The notes: generated from the sequence alone by a model not told the origin. A stretch of 64,000 bases of DNA from Acaricomes phytoseiuli DSM 14247 (GCF_000376245.1 NZ_AQXM01000060.1:1-64000), one strand, 5' to 3'; positions 55,589-64,000 are shown, counted from the first letter of the stretch. Numbers and translations are program-made.

Positions 55589-55667
55589 GTCGAGGTGAAG
55601 ACGGCGCTGCTTTTCATCGTGCTTGCGCTCGACCTTCCGCGAACGCGCGGGGAAGGAAGTATCAGGA

Positions 55668-57290
55668 ATGCCTGAACCCTCGAGCCACGCAACTGCACAA
55701 GCATCCGGCGGAACTTCCGGACAGGCTGATCGGGATCTGGAAGCCCGCGCCTGGCCCGCGCTCTGGTCGCTGGTCATCGGCTTCTTCATGATCCTGGTGG
55801 ATTCCACCATCGTCTCCGTGGCCACTCCGGCCATCATGAACGCCTTGGACGCCGATATCAGCCAGGTGGTCTGGGTGACGAGCGCCTATCTGCTCGCCTA
55901 TGCGGTGCCGCTGCTGATCACCGGGCGGCTCGGGGACCGCTTCGGCCCCAAACGCATGTACCTCACCGGTCTGGTGATCTTCACCCTGGCCTCGGCCTGG
56001 TGCGGGCTGGCCGGCGATGTGACCATCCTGATCATTGCCAGGGTGGTCCAGGGCCTGGGCGCGGCGCTGATGACCCCGCAGACCATGTCCATGATCACCA
56101 GGATGTTCCCGCCGCAGCGCCGGGGCGCAGCGATGGGGCTCTGGGGCTCGGTGGCCGGTGTGGCCATTCTGGTGGGCCCGGTGCTGGGTGGCATCCTGGT
56201 GGATCTGGCTGGCTGGGAATGGATCTTCTACATCAATGTCCCGGTCGGGATCATCGGCTTCATCCTGGCGGTGCGCCTCGTGCCATCGCTGAGCACCCAG
56301 ATGCACCGCTTCGACTGGCTCGGGGTGCTGCTCAGCGGCGCAGGCATGTTCCTCCTGGTCTTCGGTATCCAGGAGGGGGAGAGCTTCAACTGGGGGACCA
56401 TCGCCGGGCCCATCTCGGTCTGGTCGCTCATCATCACCGGGCTCGTCCTAATGGTCTGCTTCGTGCTCTGGCAACGTTTCAACCGGGCCGAGCCGCTCGT
56501 GCCGCTGCGCTTGTTCCGGGACCGCAACTTCTCCCTGGCCACCCTGGCCATCGCGGCGATGGGCTTCGTGGTGACATCGATGTCTCTGCCGCTCATGCTC
56601 TATGCCCAGGAAGTCCGCGGGCTGGCACCCACGCAGGCGGCACTGCTGCTCGCGCCGATGGCGGTGATCTCCGGTGTGCTGGCCCCTTTTATCGGTAAGC
56701 TCATCAATCGGCGCGATCCGCGGTACTTTGCCGTGCTGGGTTTCGCCCTGATCGCCGTCTCCCTGTTCTGGCTGGGCTCTCTGCTGCGCCCGGACACTCC
56801 GATATGGATGCTTCTGCTGCCGATGGCACTGCTCGGGTTCGCCAACGCCGGGGTCTGGGCGCCGGTCTCCCTGACCGCCACCCGGAACCTCACCCCGGCT
56901 CAGGCCGGCGCAGGCTCAGGAGTTTACAACACCACCCGCCAGGTCGGCGCGGTTCTGGGCGCGGCGATGATCGCCTCGCTCATGCAGGCTCGGCTGAACG
57001 CGAACCTGCCCTCTGCTCCTGACGGCACGGCAACGGGTGAGGGAGCCGGAAGCCTGCCCGAGTTCCTGCACGCAGGGTTCGCCGGTGCCATGGGGGAGTC
57101 GCTGCTGCTGCCCGCGACGGTGATCCTCGTCGGCGTGGTCGCTGCGCTGTGCTTCGCCCGCCCGGTGATCACCGTCGGGCCAGAGACTTCGGCGGCAACG
57201 GCAACGGCAGCCGCTGCACCTGCGGCAGCGGCTGCTCCGGCGGATCCCGCGCCCGGGGGCACTGCCCAGCCTGATCGCCCCGGAGCGTAG
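55668..57290 (+). CDS. DHA2-family (EmrB/QacA) drug:proton antiporter
   Basis: The 540-residue protein has 14 predicted membrane helices, as in the DHA2 branch of the major facilitator superfamily. RLGDRFGPKRMYL is the motif between helices 2 and 3, LVDSTIVSVATPAI is the DHA2 start motif D1, and the VAGVAILVGPVLGGILVD antiporter motif C follows in helix 5. It exports drugs or other cationic compounds; the substrate is not predictable. The ATG at 55668 follows GGAAGGAAGTATCAGGA. An alanine-rich tail of about 40 residues ends it. Confidence 0.9.
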   Translation: MPEPSSHATAQASGGTSGQADRDLEARAWPALWSLVIGFFMILVDSTIVSVATPAIMNALDADISQVVWVTSAYLLAYAVPLLITGRLGDRFGPKRMYLTGLVIFTLASAWCGLAGDVTILIIARVVQGLGAALMTPQTMSMITRMFPPQRRGAAMGLWGSVAGVAILVGPVLGGILVDLAGWEWIFYINVPVGIIGFILAVRLVPSLSTQMHRFDWLGVLLSGAGMFLLVFGIQEGESFNWGTIAGPISVWSLIITGLVLMVCFVLWQRFNRAEPLVPLRLFRDRNFSLATLAIAAMGFVVTSMSLPLMLYAQEVRGLAPTQAALLLAPMAVISGVLAPFIGKLINRRDPRYFAVLGFALIAVSLFWLGSLLRPDTPIWMLLLPMALLGFANAGVWAPVSLTATRNLTPAQAGAGSGVYNTTRQVGAVLGAAMIASLMQARLNANLPSAPDGTATGEGAGSLPEFLHAGFAGAMGESLLLPATVILVGVVAALCFARPVITVGPETSAATATAAAAPAAAAAPADPAPGGTAQPDRPGA

Positions 57291-57293
57291 GCT
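57288..57293 (+). promoter_or_regulatory. -10 hexamer for the RibD-C-like gene
   Basis: TAGGCT overlaps the exporter stop TAG and ends six bases before the ATG at 57300. This hexamer is identical to those of polA and hisE. Confidence 0.45.
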
Positions 57294-57299
57294 GTCACG

Positions 57300-57878
57300 A
57301 TGAGCCGGACCGTCTATTACACCTCGATGTCCATCGATGGCTTCCTCGCCACAGAAGACCACAACCTGGACTGGCTCTTCTCGCTCCAGGGCTACGATAT
57401 GGAGCTCTACCAGCAGTTCTACGCCGGGATCGGCGCGCAGATCATGGGAGCGCAGACTTACCGTTTCCTGCAGCGCGCAGCCGCAGCCGCCGCAGACCCG
57501 GCGGAGCAGGCCTGGCCTTACCCGGACCGCCCGAGCTGGGTCTTCAGCCATGGCGAACTCACCGAAGCCGGGGGTCTCTGGGAACAGGAGGCGGAGCAGG
57601 GGCGGATCATCCGGGCGGAAGGCGATGTCCGCACGGCTCATGCACAAGCCACGGCTGCGGCAGAGGAGCAGGATGTCTGGGTGGTCGGCGGGGGAGATCT
57701 GGCCGCGCAATTCCACGCCGCCGGTCTGCTCGACGAGCTCTATCTGACCATCGTGCCCTTCATCCTGGGCTCCGGTCAGCGACTGCTGCCGCTCGCCAAT
57801 CCCACGCAGCAGCTGCCGTTGATCTCCCAGCAGCTCCGGGGCGGCGGCGTGATCGAAGCTCGGTACGCGCTGCGCTAG
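57300..57878 (+). CDS. Dihydrofolate-reductase-fold protein (RibD C-terminal domain family)
   Basis: The 192-residue product resembles stand-alone RibD_C/DHFR-fold reductases: the opening YYTSMSIDGFLATEDHNLDW, a GAQTYRF strand near 60, and VVGGGDLAAQFHAAGLLDEL near 140 that is the NADPH loop. It probably uses NADPH on an unknown substrate and is not a true dihydrofolate reductase. The ATG at 57300 fits TAGGCT six bases upstream with no ribosome site, so it is probably leaderless although it lies only nine bases after the exporter. It overlaps the convergent thioesterase by four bases. Confidence 0.78.
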   Translation: MSRTVYYTSMSIDGFLATEDHNLDWLFSLQGYDMELYQQFYAGIGAQIMGAQTYRFLQRAAAAAADPAEQAWPYPDRPSWVFSHGELTEAGGLWEQEAEQGRIIRAEGDVRTAHAQATAAAEEQDVWVVGGGDLAAQFHAAGLLDELYLTIVPFILGSGQRLLPLANPTQQLPLISQQLRGGGVIEARYALR

Positions 57879-58351
57879 TCAGCCTGCTGGGACGGCTCAG
57901 GTGCCCGGCGGATCATATTGGTGATCCGGGCAGTGGAGAGCCTGCGGCCCTGCTCATCGGTCATTACGATCTCATGGGTGGCGAGCGTGCGGCCCAGGTG
58001 GATCGCGGTGCAGGTGCCGGTGACCGTACCGGATTCGATCCCGCGATGGTGGCTTGCGCTGATCTCGATGCCGAGCGCCTGGCCGCCCGCACCGGCATGA
58101 ATACCCGCCGCGAAGGAACCCAGCGTCTCGGCGAGAACAAGATGGGCTCCGCCGTGCAGGAGGCCGACGATCTGGGTATTGCCTTCCACCGGCATCGTGG
58201 CCACGACCCGCTCGGCGCTGAGCTCCGAGAACCGGATGCCCATCTTCGCCACGAGGTCTCCTACGCCATGGTGGCGCAGCATGGGCCACGTCTGTTCGGG
58301 AACTCCCGCCTCGGCCAGCTGCTCGGTATAAGGATTGCTTTCCTCAGACAT
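57875..58351 (-). CDS. PaaI-type hotdog thioesterase
   Basis: The 158-residue protein has the hotdog fold with the segment LLHGGAHLVLAETLGSFAAG, where the conserved glutamate lies on the central helix, as in PaaI/YbgC-like thioesterases that hydrolyse acyl-CoA esters. Substrate is unknown. The ATG at 58349-58351 has GGTGGAGAT upstream; TAGGGT also ends six bases before it, so both a leaderless and a conventional start are possible. It converges with the RibD-C-like gene by four bases and is divergent from polA. Confidence 0.85.
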   Translation of the reverse strand: MSEESNPYTEQLAEAGVPEQTWPMLRHHGVGDLVAKMGIRFSELSAERVVATMPVEGNTQIVGLLHGGAHLVLAETLGSFAAGIHAGAGGQALGIEISASHHRGIESGTVTGTCTAIHLGRTLATHEIVMTDEQGRRLSTARITNMIRRAPEPSQQAD

Positions 58352-58357
58352 ATCTCC

Positions 58358-58363
58358 ACCCTA
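58358..58363 (-). promoter_or_regulatory. -10 hexamer for the thioesterase
   Basis: Reverse-strand TAGGGT ends six bases before the ATG at 58351. The intervening GGAGAT could also be a ribosome site. Confidence 0.35.
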
Positions 58364-58414
58364 ATGCCTCCCAGGACAAAGCCCCGGTGTTATGCCCGCC
58401 ACCCCCGGACGGCA

Positions 58415-58420
58415 TAGGCT
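58415..58420 (+). promoter_or_regulatory. -10 hexamer for leaderless polA
   Basis: TAGGCT ends six bases before the GTG at 58427, with no ribosome site. Confidence 0.5.
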
Positions 58421-58426
58421 TGGTCC

Positions 58427-61126
58427 GTGAGCGAACCTCGTAAACTCCTGCTGATCGATGGCCATTCCATGGCATTCCGGGCTTTCTACGCCTTGCCGCC
58501 GGAGACTTTCATCACCGACACCGGCCAGCACACCAACGCTGTCTACGGGTTCACGTCCATGCTGCTGACCATGATCCGGCAGCAGAAGCCCAGCCATGTC
58601 GTCGTCGCCTTCGATCTCGACGGAGGCACTTTCCGCACCGAGGAGTACTCCGAGTACAAAGCCGGGCGGGCACGCACGCCGGAGGAGTTCCACGGTCAAG
58701 TGGACCTCATCGGCAAGGTGTTGGAGGCGATGAACATCCCGGCGGTCACCCTGGAGGGCTACGAGGCGGACGATATCATCGCCACGGCCTCGGCCCGGGC
58801 CGAGGCCGAAGGGTGGCAGACGTTGATCGTCTCCGGTGATCGCGACGCCTTCCAGCTCATCACCGATTCGACGCTTGTGCTCTACCCGAAAAAAGGCATC
58901 TCCGATATCCCGCCGATGGACCGGGCCGCGGTGGAGGAGAAATACCTGGTGCCCCCTGAGCTGTACCCCGACCTCGCCGCGCTCGTGGGCGAGAGCGCGG
59001 ATAATCTTCCCGGGGTGCCCGGAGTCGGCCCGAAGACCGCGGCAAAATGGATTAAGCAGTATGAAGGTCTCGAGGGAATCCTGGCGAATGCCGATTCCAT
59101 CGGCGGTAAAGTCGGCGACTCGCTGCGGGCGCACCTCGACTCGGTCAAGCGGAACCGCCGGCTCAATCATCTGGTGCGCGATCTCCAACTGCCGATCAGC
59201 TCGGAGCAGATGGAGCTGCAGAACCCGGATCGGGCTCAGATCGAAGAGCTCTTCGATGCGCTGCAGTTCAACACCTTGCGCAAGCGGCTCTTCGAAGTAT
59301 TCGGGGACACCGAGGCGGAGGCCGGCCCCGGGGAGCATGACCTCCCGGAGCACCGGGTGCTCCAGGAGGCAGAAGAGCTCTCCACCTGGTTCGAGGCCGC
59401 CGGGCAGCAGCAGGTGGCCTTCGCGCTGAGCGGTGCGGCGCTGCCTCTGACCGATCCGATAGGCCTCGATGTGCAGGGCGTTGCGCTCAGCACGGAGGCG
59501 GAGGTCGCTTTCATTCCGGTGGAAGGCCTCGATGCGGAGGCCGAGCGGGTGCTCGCGGAGTGGTTCTCCGGCCCGGCTCCGAAAGCCGTGCACGATCTCA
59601 AGGCTGCTTATAAGGCGCTTTCCGGCCGCGGGCTGGCCCTGGCCGGGGTCGTGGACGACACCTCGATCTCCGCTTACCTGATCCAGCCGGAGCGGCGCCA
59701 TTACGAACTCGCCGATCTTTCCCAGATCCATCTGAAGACGCCTTTCGCCCAGGCTCAGGCGCAAGCCGCCGACCAGCTGGACCTGGACCTGGAAGGCGAC
59801 CGTGGCGCCCAGGACGCGGTGCTGCGGGCGTATGTCACGGGCCGGCTGAGCGCCCATTTCGAATCCATGCTGGCCGAGCGCAAAGCCCAGCGGCTGCTCA
59901 GCGAGCTAGAGCTGCCGCTCGCGGTGGTCCTGGCGAAGATGGAGCTCGCCGGGATCGCGGTGAGCCGGGAAGTGCTGGACGAGCTGATGGCGGATTTCAC
60001 CCAGGTGATCGAGGCCGCGCAGCGCGACGCTTTCGCCGCGATCGGTCACGAGGTCAACCTCGGCTCGCCCAAGCAGCTCCAAGTGGTGCTCTTCGAAGAG
60101 CTGGGCATGCCCAAGACCAAGAAAATCAAGACCGGTTACTCCACGGACGCAGATGCCCTCGCTGATCTGCTGGTGAAGACCGAGCACCCCTTCCTGGTGC
60201 ATCTCCAGGCTTACCGCGATGCCACCAAGCTCCGTCAGACCGTCGAGGGGCTGATCAAATTCGTGGCCGACGACGGCCGGGTGCACACCACCTACGCGCA
60301 GAACATCGCGGCGACGGGCCGGCTCTCCTCGAACAACCCAAATCTGCAGAACATCCCGATCCGCAGTGAAGCCGGGCGCCAGATCCGGAACGCTTTCGTG
60401 GTGGGCGAAGAGCCGAGCGGCAAGCCCTTCGAGACTCTGCTGACCGCTGATTATTCTCAGATCGAGATGCGGATCATGGCCCATCTCTCCGGAGACGAGG
60501 GGCTGATCCAGGCCTTCCGGGACGGCGAAGACCTGCACCGCTTCGTCGGTTCGCATATCTTCCAGGTCGAGCCAGAGGATGTCACTTCGGCGATGCGCTC
60601 CAAGGTCAAGGCGATGTCCTACGGTCTGGTCTATGGTCTGAGCTCCTTCGGGCTCTCCAAGCAGCTGAAGATCTCGGTGGATGAAGCTCGAACCCTCATG
60701 AAGGACTACTTCGAGCGATTCGGTGCGGTGCGGGATTACCTGCGCGGCATCGTCGAACAGGCTCGGATCGACGGCTACACCGCAACCATCGAAGGCCGCC
60801 GCCGGTACCTTCCGGAGCTGACCAGCGATAACCGCCAACTGCGGGAGATGGCGGAGCGGGCCGCGCTCAACGCGCCGATCCAGGGCTCTGCCGCGGATAT
60901 CATCAAGCGCGCGATGATCGGCGTGGACCGCGAACTGCGGGCGGCTGACGCCGAGTCCCGAATGCTGCTGCAGGTGCACGATGAACTGGTGCTGGAGATC
61001 GCTCCGGGAGAACTGGAGGAGGTCACGGAGATCGTCCGCCGGGAAATGTCCGGGGCTGCGGAGCTGAGCGTTCCGCTCGATGTGCAGACCGGGGTGGGCT
61101 CCAGCTGGTTCGAAGCGGGGCACTAG
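58427..61126 (+). CDS. polA: DNA polymerase I
   Basis: The 899-residue protein fills gaps and removes primers. The N-terminal 5' nuclease spans about 1-290 (DGHSMAFRAFY start and several metal aspartates), the middle 300-480 is a 3'-5' exonuclease-like fold that lacks the D-x-E motif, so proofreading is likely absent, as in many actinobacteria, and the polymerase spans about 500-899. Motif A begins at D675 (DYSQIEMRIMAHLSG), motif B is KAMSYGLVYGLS, and motif C has H851-D852-E853. The GTG at 58427 is fixed by TAGGCT six bases before it. It ends at the short tandem repeat at 61122. Confidence 0.95.
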   Translation: MSEPRKLLLIDGHSMAFRAFYALPPETFITDTGQHTNAVYGFTSMLLTMIRQQKPSHVVVAFDLDGGTFRTEEYSEYKAGRARTPEEFHGQVDLIGKVLEAMNIPAVTLEGYEADDIIATASARAEAEGWQTLIVSGDRDAFQLITDSTLVLYPKKGISDIPPMDRAAVEEKYLVPPELYPDLAALVGESADNLPGVPGVGPKTAAKWIKQYEGLEGILANADSIGGKVGDSLRAHLDSVKRNRRLNHLVRDLQLPISSEQMELQNPDRAQIEELFDALQFNTLRKRLFEVFGDTEAEAGPGEHDLPEHRVLQEAEELSTWFEAAGQQQVAFALSGAALPLTDPIGLDVQGVALSTEAEVAFIPVEGLDAEAERVLAEWFSGPAPKAVHDLKAAYKALSGRGLALAGVVDDTSISAYLIQPERRHYELADLSQIHLKTPFAQAQAQAADQLDLDLEGDRGAQDAVLRAYVTGRLSAHFESMLAERKAQRLLSELELPLAVVLAKMELAGIAVSREVLDELMADFTQVIEAAQRDAFAAIGHEVNLGSPKQLQVVLFEELGMPKTKKIKTGYSTDADALADLLVKTEHPFLVHLQAYRDATKLRQTVEGLIKFVADDGRVHTTYAQNIAATGRLSSNNPNLQNIPIRSEAGRQIRNAFVVGEEPSGKPFETLLTADYSQIEMRIMAHLSGDEGLIQAFRDGEDLHRFVGSHIFQVEPEDVTSAMRSKVKAMSYGLVYGLSSFGLSKQLKISVDEARTLMKDYFERFGAVRDYLRGIVEQARIDGYTATIEGRRRYLPELTSDNRQLREMAERAALNAPIQGSAADIIKRAMIGVDRELRAADAESRMLLQVHDELVLEIAPGELEEVTEIVRREMSGAAELSVPLDVQTGVGSSWFEAGH

Positions 61127-61147
61127 TAACACCAACTAGTAACACCA
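61122..61147. repeat. 13-bp tandem duplication at the end of polA
   Basis: ACTAGTAACACCA occurs twice (61122-61134, 61135-61147) and the first copy contains the polA stop codon. Confidence 0.8.
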
Positions 61148-61179
61148 AGAGGGATAGCTCTCCCCGGTTTTACGGTTGC

Positions 61180-61185
61180 TAGAGT
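61180..61185 (+). promoter_or_regulatory. -10 hexamer for the leaderless acetyltransferase gene
   Basis: TAGAGT ends seven bases before the GTG at 61193. Confidence 0.4.
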
Positions 61186-61192
61186 GGTGATC

Positions 61193-62554
61193 GTGACTGT
61201 CCTCAGAGAACCAGATTCAAGTTTCCCTTATCGCATCGAGCAATGGCCTGCGGCAGATGACGTCCGCGAGGATCAGACCGTACCGGAACGCGCCAAAGGC
61301 TGGTTGAGGGCGGTCTCTATGGGCTTCCACGGCCGGGAGCTCACGGACGAGGCCGTCGCCAAATACGTTCGCGTGGACGCGGCAGATGACGCCATCTGCT
61401 GCGGTGTATACCCCGAGACGATAGCGGAGCGCGGTCTGCCCGCGGAATGGCCGGTGGGCACTTTTGGTTCCATGAAGGGCACTCTCAACGTAGGGGCTAC
61501 CGGGACTGTCGATGCTGACAACGGGCGCTTCCTGGACGCGCTCATGATCACCGCGGTGACCGTCCGGCCCAGCCACCGCCGGCGCGGCATCCTGTCCCAG
61601 CTGGTCCGGGCGAATCTGGAGCAGGCTGCGGCTGAGGGCCTGCCTGTCGCGGCCCTGACCGCTTCAGAAGGCGCCATCTACGGGCGCTTCGGCTTCGGCG
61701 ACGCGACTCGGGAGCGCACCATCGAGATCGACACCCGGCCCGGATTCGCGCTGCGCCGGGAGCCTGAGCGCCGTGTGGAGGTGATTCCCGTGGAGCGGGC
61801 CGGTGACGTCCAGGCCGAGCTCTTCGAGGTATTCCACCGAAGCACGCTAGGGTCGTTGACCCGCCCCGAGTCGTACAAGCCGGTGGTCAGCGGGCAGTGG
61901 GGAAGCTACTACCCGGAAGCAGATCCGGAGGTCCGGGCCGCAGTGCACTACGGTGCCGATGGCGGCATCGACGGCTACGTCAGTTACAAGGCCGTGAGAG
62001 ACGGCGATAAGCTCACCGCCCATAAGGTAGTGGACCTGCTGGCGCTCACCCCAGAGGCCTACCTCGGTCTCTGGGCGTTCCTGGGCAGTCTGGATCTGAG
62101 CCCCAAGGTGACCTGGAGCGGGGCTCCGGTGGCTGATCCGCTGTTCTGGGCGGTCAATGACCAGCGCCGCTACCGGGTGGTCGATGAAGGTGACCTGCTC
62201 TGGCTGCGCCCGCTCGACGTTCCGGCGATGCTGGAGGCCCGGCAGTACCACCGCGAGGGGACTCTGCGGTTGGGCGTCCGGGACGACCTCGGTTTCGCCG
62301 AGGGCGACTTCGAACTCAGGGTGGAACCGGGCGCGGAGCCGGGCACACTGCAGGGCCGGGTGCGCCGTCTGGAGGCGGGGGAGGAGCCCGAGGTCGTATT
62401 GCCGGTAGCGGCTCTGGGATCTCTGTACCTCGGTGACGCCAGTGCGCGCCTGCTCCGCGAAGCCGGGCGCGTGGAGCTGACCGAAGAGCAGGCCGGGCGC
62501 TTCGACAAGCTCTTCACGGTTCCGCAGTTGCCGGACTGCCGGACGAACTTCTGA
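61193..62554 (+). CDS. Eis-type GNAT N-acetyltransferase
   Basis: The 453-residue protein has the three-part Eis layout: an N-terminal GNAT domain with acetyl-CoA loop VTVRPSHRRRGILSQLV near 120, a second GNAT-like domain and a C-terminal sterol-carrier-like domain. It ends in phenylalanine, whose free carboxyl group acts as a base in Eis enzymes. Substrates may include aminoglycosides or lysines; that is family knowledge, not shown here. I start at GTG 61193 because TAGAGT precedes it by seven bases; GTG codons at 61184 and 61187 lie in or beside that hexamer. Confidence 0.88.
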   Translation: MTVLREPDSSFPYRIEQWPAADDVREDQTVPERAKGWLRAVSMGFHGRELTDEAVAKYVRVDAADDAICCGVYPETIAERGLPAEWPVGTFGSMKGTLNVGATGTVDADNGRFLDALMITAVTVRPSHRRRGILSQLVRANLEQAAAEGLPVAALTASEGAIYGRFGFGDATRERTIEIDTRPGFALRREPERRVEVIPVERAGDVQAELFEVFHRSTLGSLTRPESYKPVVSGQWGSYYPEADPEVRAAVHYGADGGIDGYVSYKAVRDGDKLTAHKVVDLLALTPEAYLGLWAFLGSLDLSPKVTWSGAPVADPLFWAVNDQRRYRVVDEGDLLWLRPLDVPAMLEARQYHREGTLRLGVRDDLGFAEGDFELRVEPGAEPGTLQGRVRRLEAGEEPEVVLPVAALGSLYLGDASARLLREAGRVELTEEQAGRFDKLFTVPQLPDCRTNF

Positions 62555-62586
62555 AAACCGCTTCTGCCGAGCAGCTGATCGGTTTT
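62554..62586 (+). terminator. Hairpin after the acetyltransferase gene
   Basis: AAAACCG (62554-62560) pairs with CGGTTTT (62580-62586); an inner CTGC/GCAG stem extends it. It begins at the stop codon and is followed by T-rich bases. Confidence 0.6.
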
Positions 62587-62614
62587 GCTTTGCTCAGGAG
62601 TGTAGGACTAAACT
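62585..62614 (+). promoter_or_regulatory. Candidate rpsA promoter
   Basis: TTGCTT (62585-62590) and TAAACT (62609-62614) are separated by 18 bases, the best sigma-A-like pair in the 174-base gap before rpsA. It would give a 5' leader of about 110 bases. Confidence 0.45.
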
Positions 62615-62728
62615 GAGCGGGCAGGTTTTGTGCGCGGGTGCGCCCTGAGGCACTGATGCTGCAACGGCTTTACGCTAGTTTCATATCACCATTCCTATTC
62701 GTTTCCTATCCAACGGAGCCCCTACTAC

Positions 62729-64000
62729 ATGACCACCACAACCCCCGAGAAGACCGGTACCCCGCAGGTTGCTGTCAACGACATCGGTTCTTCTGAGGAC
62801 TTCCTCGCCGCTATTGATGCCACTATCAAGTACTTCAACGACGGCGATCTCGTCGAAGGCACTGTCGTCAAGGTTGACCGTGACGAAGTGCTGCTCGACA
62901 TCAGATACAAGACCGAAGGCGTTATCCCTTCCCGTGAACTCTCCATCAAGCACGATGTCGACCCCGCTGAGGTCGTCTCCGTAGGCGATGAGGTCGAAGC
63001 CCTGGTCCTCACCAAAGAGGACAAAGAGGGCCGGCTGATCCTCTCCAAGAAGCGGGCTCAGTACGAGCGCGCCTGGGGCGATATCGAGAAGATCAAGGAT
63101 GAGGACGGTGTGGTCACCGGTACCGTCATCGAGGTGGTCAAGGGTGGTCTCATCCTGGACATCGGGCTGCGCGGCTTCCTGCCGGCTTCGCTCGTCGAAA
63201 TGCGCCGGGTGCGCGATCTGGCCCCGTACATCGGCCAGCAGATCGAAGCTAAGATCATCGAGCTGGATAAGAACCGCAACAACGTGGTGCTCTCCCGTCG
63301 GGCCTGGCTGGAGCAGACCCAGTCCGAGGTTCGCTCCACCTTCCTCAACAAGCTGGAAAAGGGCCAGGTGCGCCCCGGTGTGGTCTCCTCCATCGTCAAC
63401 TTCGGCGCCTTCGTGGACCTGGGCGGCGTAGACGGTCTGGTGCACGTCTCCGAGCTGTCCTGGAAGCACATCGATCACCCCTCCGAGGTTGTCGAGGTCG
63501 GCCAGGAAGTCACCGTCGAGGTGCTCGAGGTCGATCTGGATCGTGAGCGGGTCTCCCTGTCGCTCAAGGCGACCCAGGAAGATCCGTGGCAGACCTTCGC
63601 CCGCACGCACGCGCTGGGCCAGGTCGTTCCGGGCAAGGTCACCAAGCTCGTTCCGTTCGGTGCTTTCGTGCGCGTCGAGGACGGCATTGAGGGCCTGGTG
63701 CACATCTCCGAACTCGCTGTGCGTCACGTGGATCTGGCCGAGCAGGTCGTCTCCGTCAACGACGAACTGTTCGTCAAAGTCATCGATATCGACCTGGAGC
63801 GCCGCCGGATCTCGCTCTCGCTCAAGCAGGCCAATGAGGGCGTGGACCCGGATTCCACCGAATTCGATCCCGCACTCTACGGCATGGCCGCCGAGTACGA
63901 CGACGAGGGCAACTACAAGTACCCCGAGGGCTTCGACCCCGAGAGCAACGAGTGGATCGAAGGCTACGAGACCCAGCGCGCCGCCTGGGAGCAGCAGTAC
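62729..64000 (+). CDS. rpsA: 30S ribosomal protein S1 (partial, runs off the right edge)
   Basis: The open frame from ATG 62729 to the window end encodes 424 residues without a stop. It has four S1 RNA-binding domains; the recurring motifs GTVVKVDRDEVLLDI, GTVIEVVKGGLILDIGLRGF, GVVSSIVNFGAFVDLGGVDG and GKVTKLVPFGAFVRVEDGIEG open the repeats. S1 binds mRNA to the 30S subunit. A C-terminal acidic tail begins near 380, so about 60-70 residues are probably missing. GGAG lies 11 bases before the start. Confidence 0.96.
   Translation, partial: MTTTTPEKTGTPQVAVNDIGSSEDFLAAIDATIKYFNDGDLVEGTVVKVDRDEVLLDIRYKTEGVIPSRELSIKHDVDPAEVVSVGDEVEALVLTKEDKEGRLILSKKRAQYERAWGDIEKIKDEDGVVTGTVIEVVKGGLILDIGLRGFLPASLVEMRRVRDLAPYIGQQIEAKIIELDKNRNNVVLSRRAWLEQTQSEVRSTFLNKLEKGQVRPGVVSSIVNFGAFVDLGGVDGLVHVSELSWKHIDHPSEVVEVGQEVTVEVLEVDLDRERVSLSLKATQEDPWQTFARTHALGQVVPGKVTKLVPFGAFVRVEDGIEGLVHISELAVRHVDLAEQVVSVNDELFVKVIDIDLERRRISLSLKQANEGVDPDSTEFDPALYGMAAEYDDEGNYKYPEGFDPESNEWIEGYETQRAAWEQQY

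Noticed and set aside
58361-59857. 498-residue minus-strand frame opposite polA
   Set aside because: Antisense to the polA nuclease domain; no supporting start or motif.

Overview
The window looks like a chromosomal segment of a high-GC actinobacterium, most likely Micrococcaceae (Arthrobacter relatives). This is inferred from gene content and order: RNase D with a DUF3000 protein, SufE with a rhodanese, a rib-his-trp-lgt-glt-pyk-pdtaR-polA-rpsA order, Cds1, TIGR03085 and TIGR02234 proteins, GPP34, an Eis-type acetyltransferase, and many apparently leaderless genes. I did not run any database search.

Layout. 1-750: a decaying edge with the 5' end of an IS3-type element, the 3' remnant of an aldo/keto reductase and a small membrane protein. 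754-10831 (mostly minus strand): a fatty-acid beta-oxidation pair (fadB-like, fadA), RNase D, DUF3000, threonine aldolase, an SDR with a DUF6421 protein, MsrB and a stress-protein-like gene. 10920-24439: mixed single genes (alpha/beta hydrolase, Cds1, alcohol dehydrogenase, HIT protein, HrpA, SufE/SseA, ZapE, an MT0933-like protein, a guanidine-III riboswitch with its Gdx-type exporter, an NAD-binding protein) and four tRNA genes. 24545-30734: an unknown polytopic membrane protein coupled to a PD-(D/E)XK nuclease-like protein, then def-fmt-rsmB-rpe. 30781-35537: an FMN riboswitch and ribM-ribD-ribE-ribB-ribA-ribH, nearly every junction overlapping. 35581-45869: hisE, hisG, hisF, hisI, trpE, a TIGR02234 protein, an HGxxPAAW protein, trpC, trpB, trpA, lgt. 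46005-53800: gltB, gltD, pyk. 53909-64000: PdtaR-type regulator, tRNA-Leu, GPP34, an MFS exporter, a DHFR/RibD-C-like protein, a thioesterase, polA, an Eis-type acetyltransferase and the start of rpsA, which runs off the right edge.

The genes are mainly biosynthetic and housekeeping. Riboflavin synthesis and transport are governed together by FMN; histidine and tryptophan synthesis are adjacent, and glutamate synthase with pyruvate kinase sits beside them. Near-identical CRP-like sites lie upstream of gltB and pyk. Two conserved genes (gltB and the end of rsmB) are out of frame by one base at G or C runs, so either they are damaged or the assembly has homopolymer errors.

I found no prophage, CRISPR array, secondary-metabolite cluster or recognisable defence island. 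The most unusual signals are thirteen genes with a TANNNT hexamer 6 or 7 bases before the start codon, a perfect 33-bp palindrome between two such genes, the uncharacterised membrane protein/nuclease pair, and the two riboswitches.
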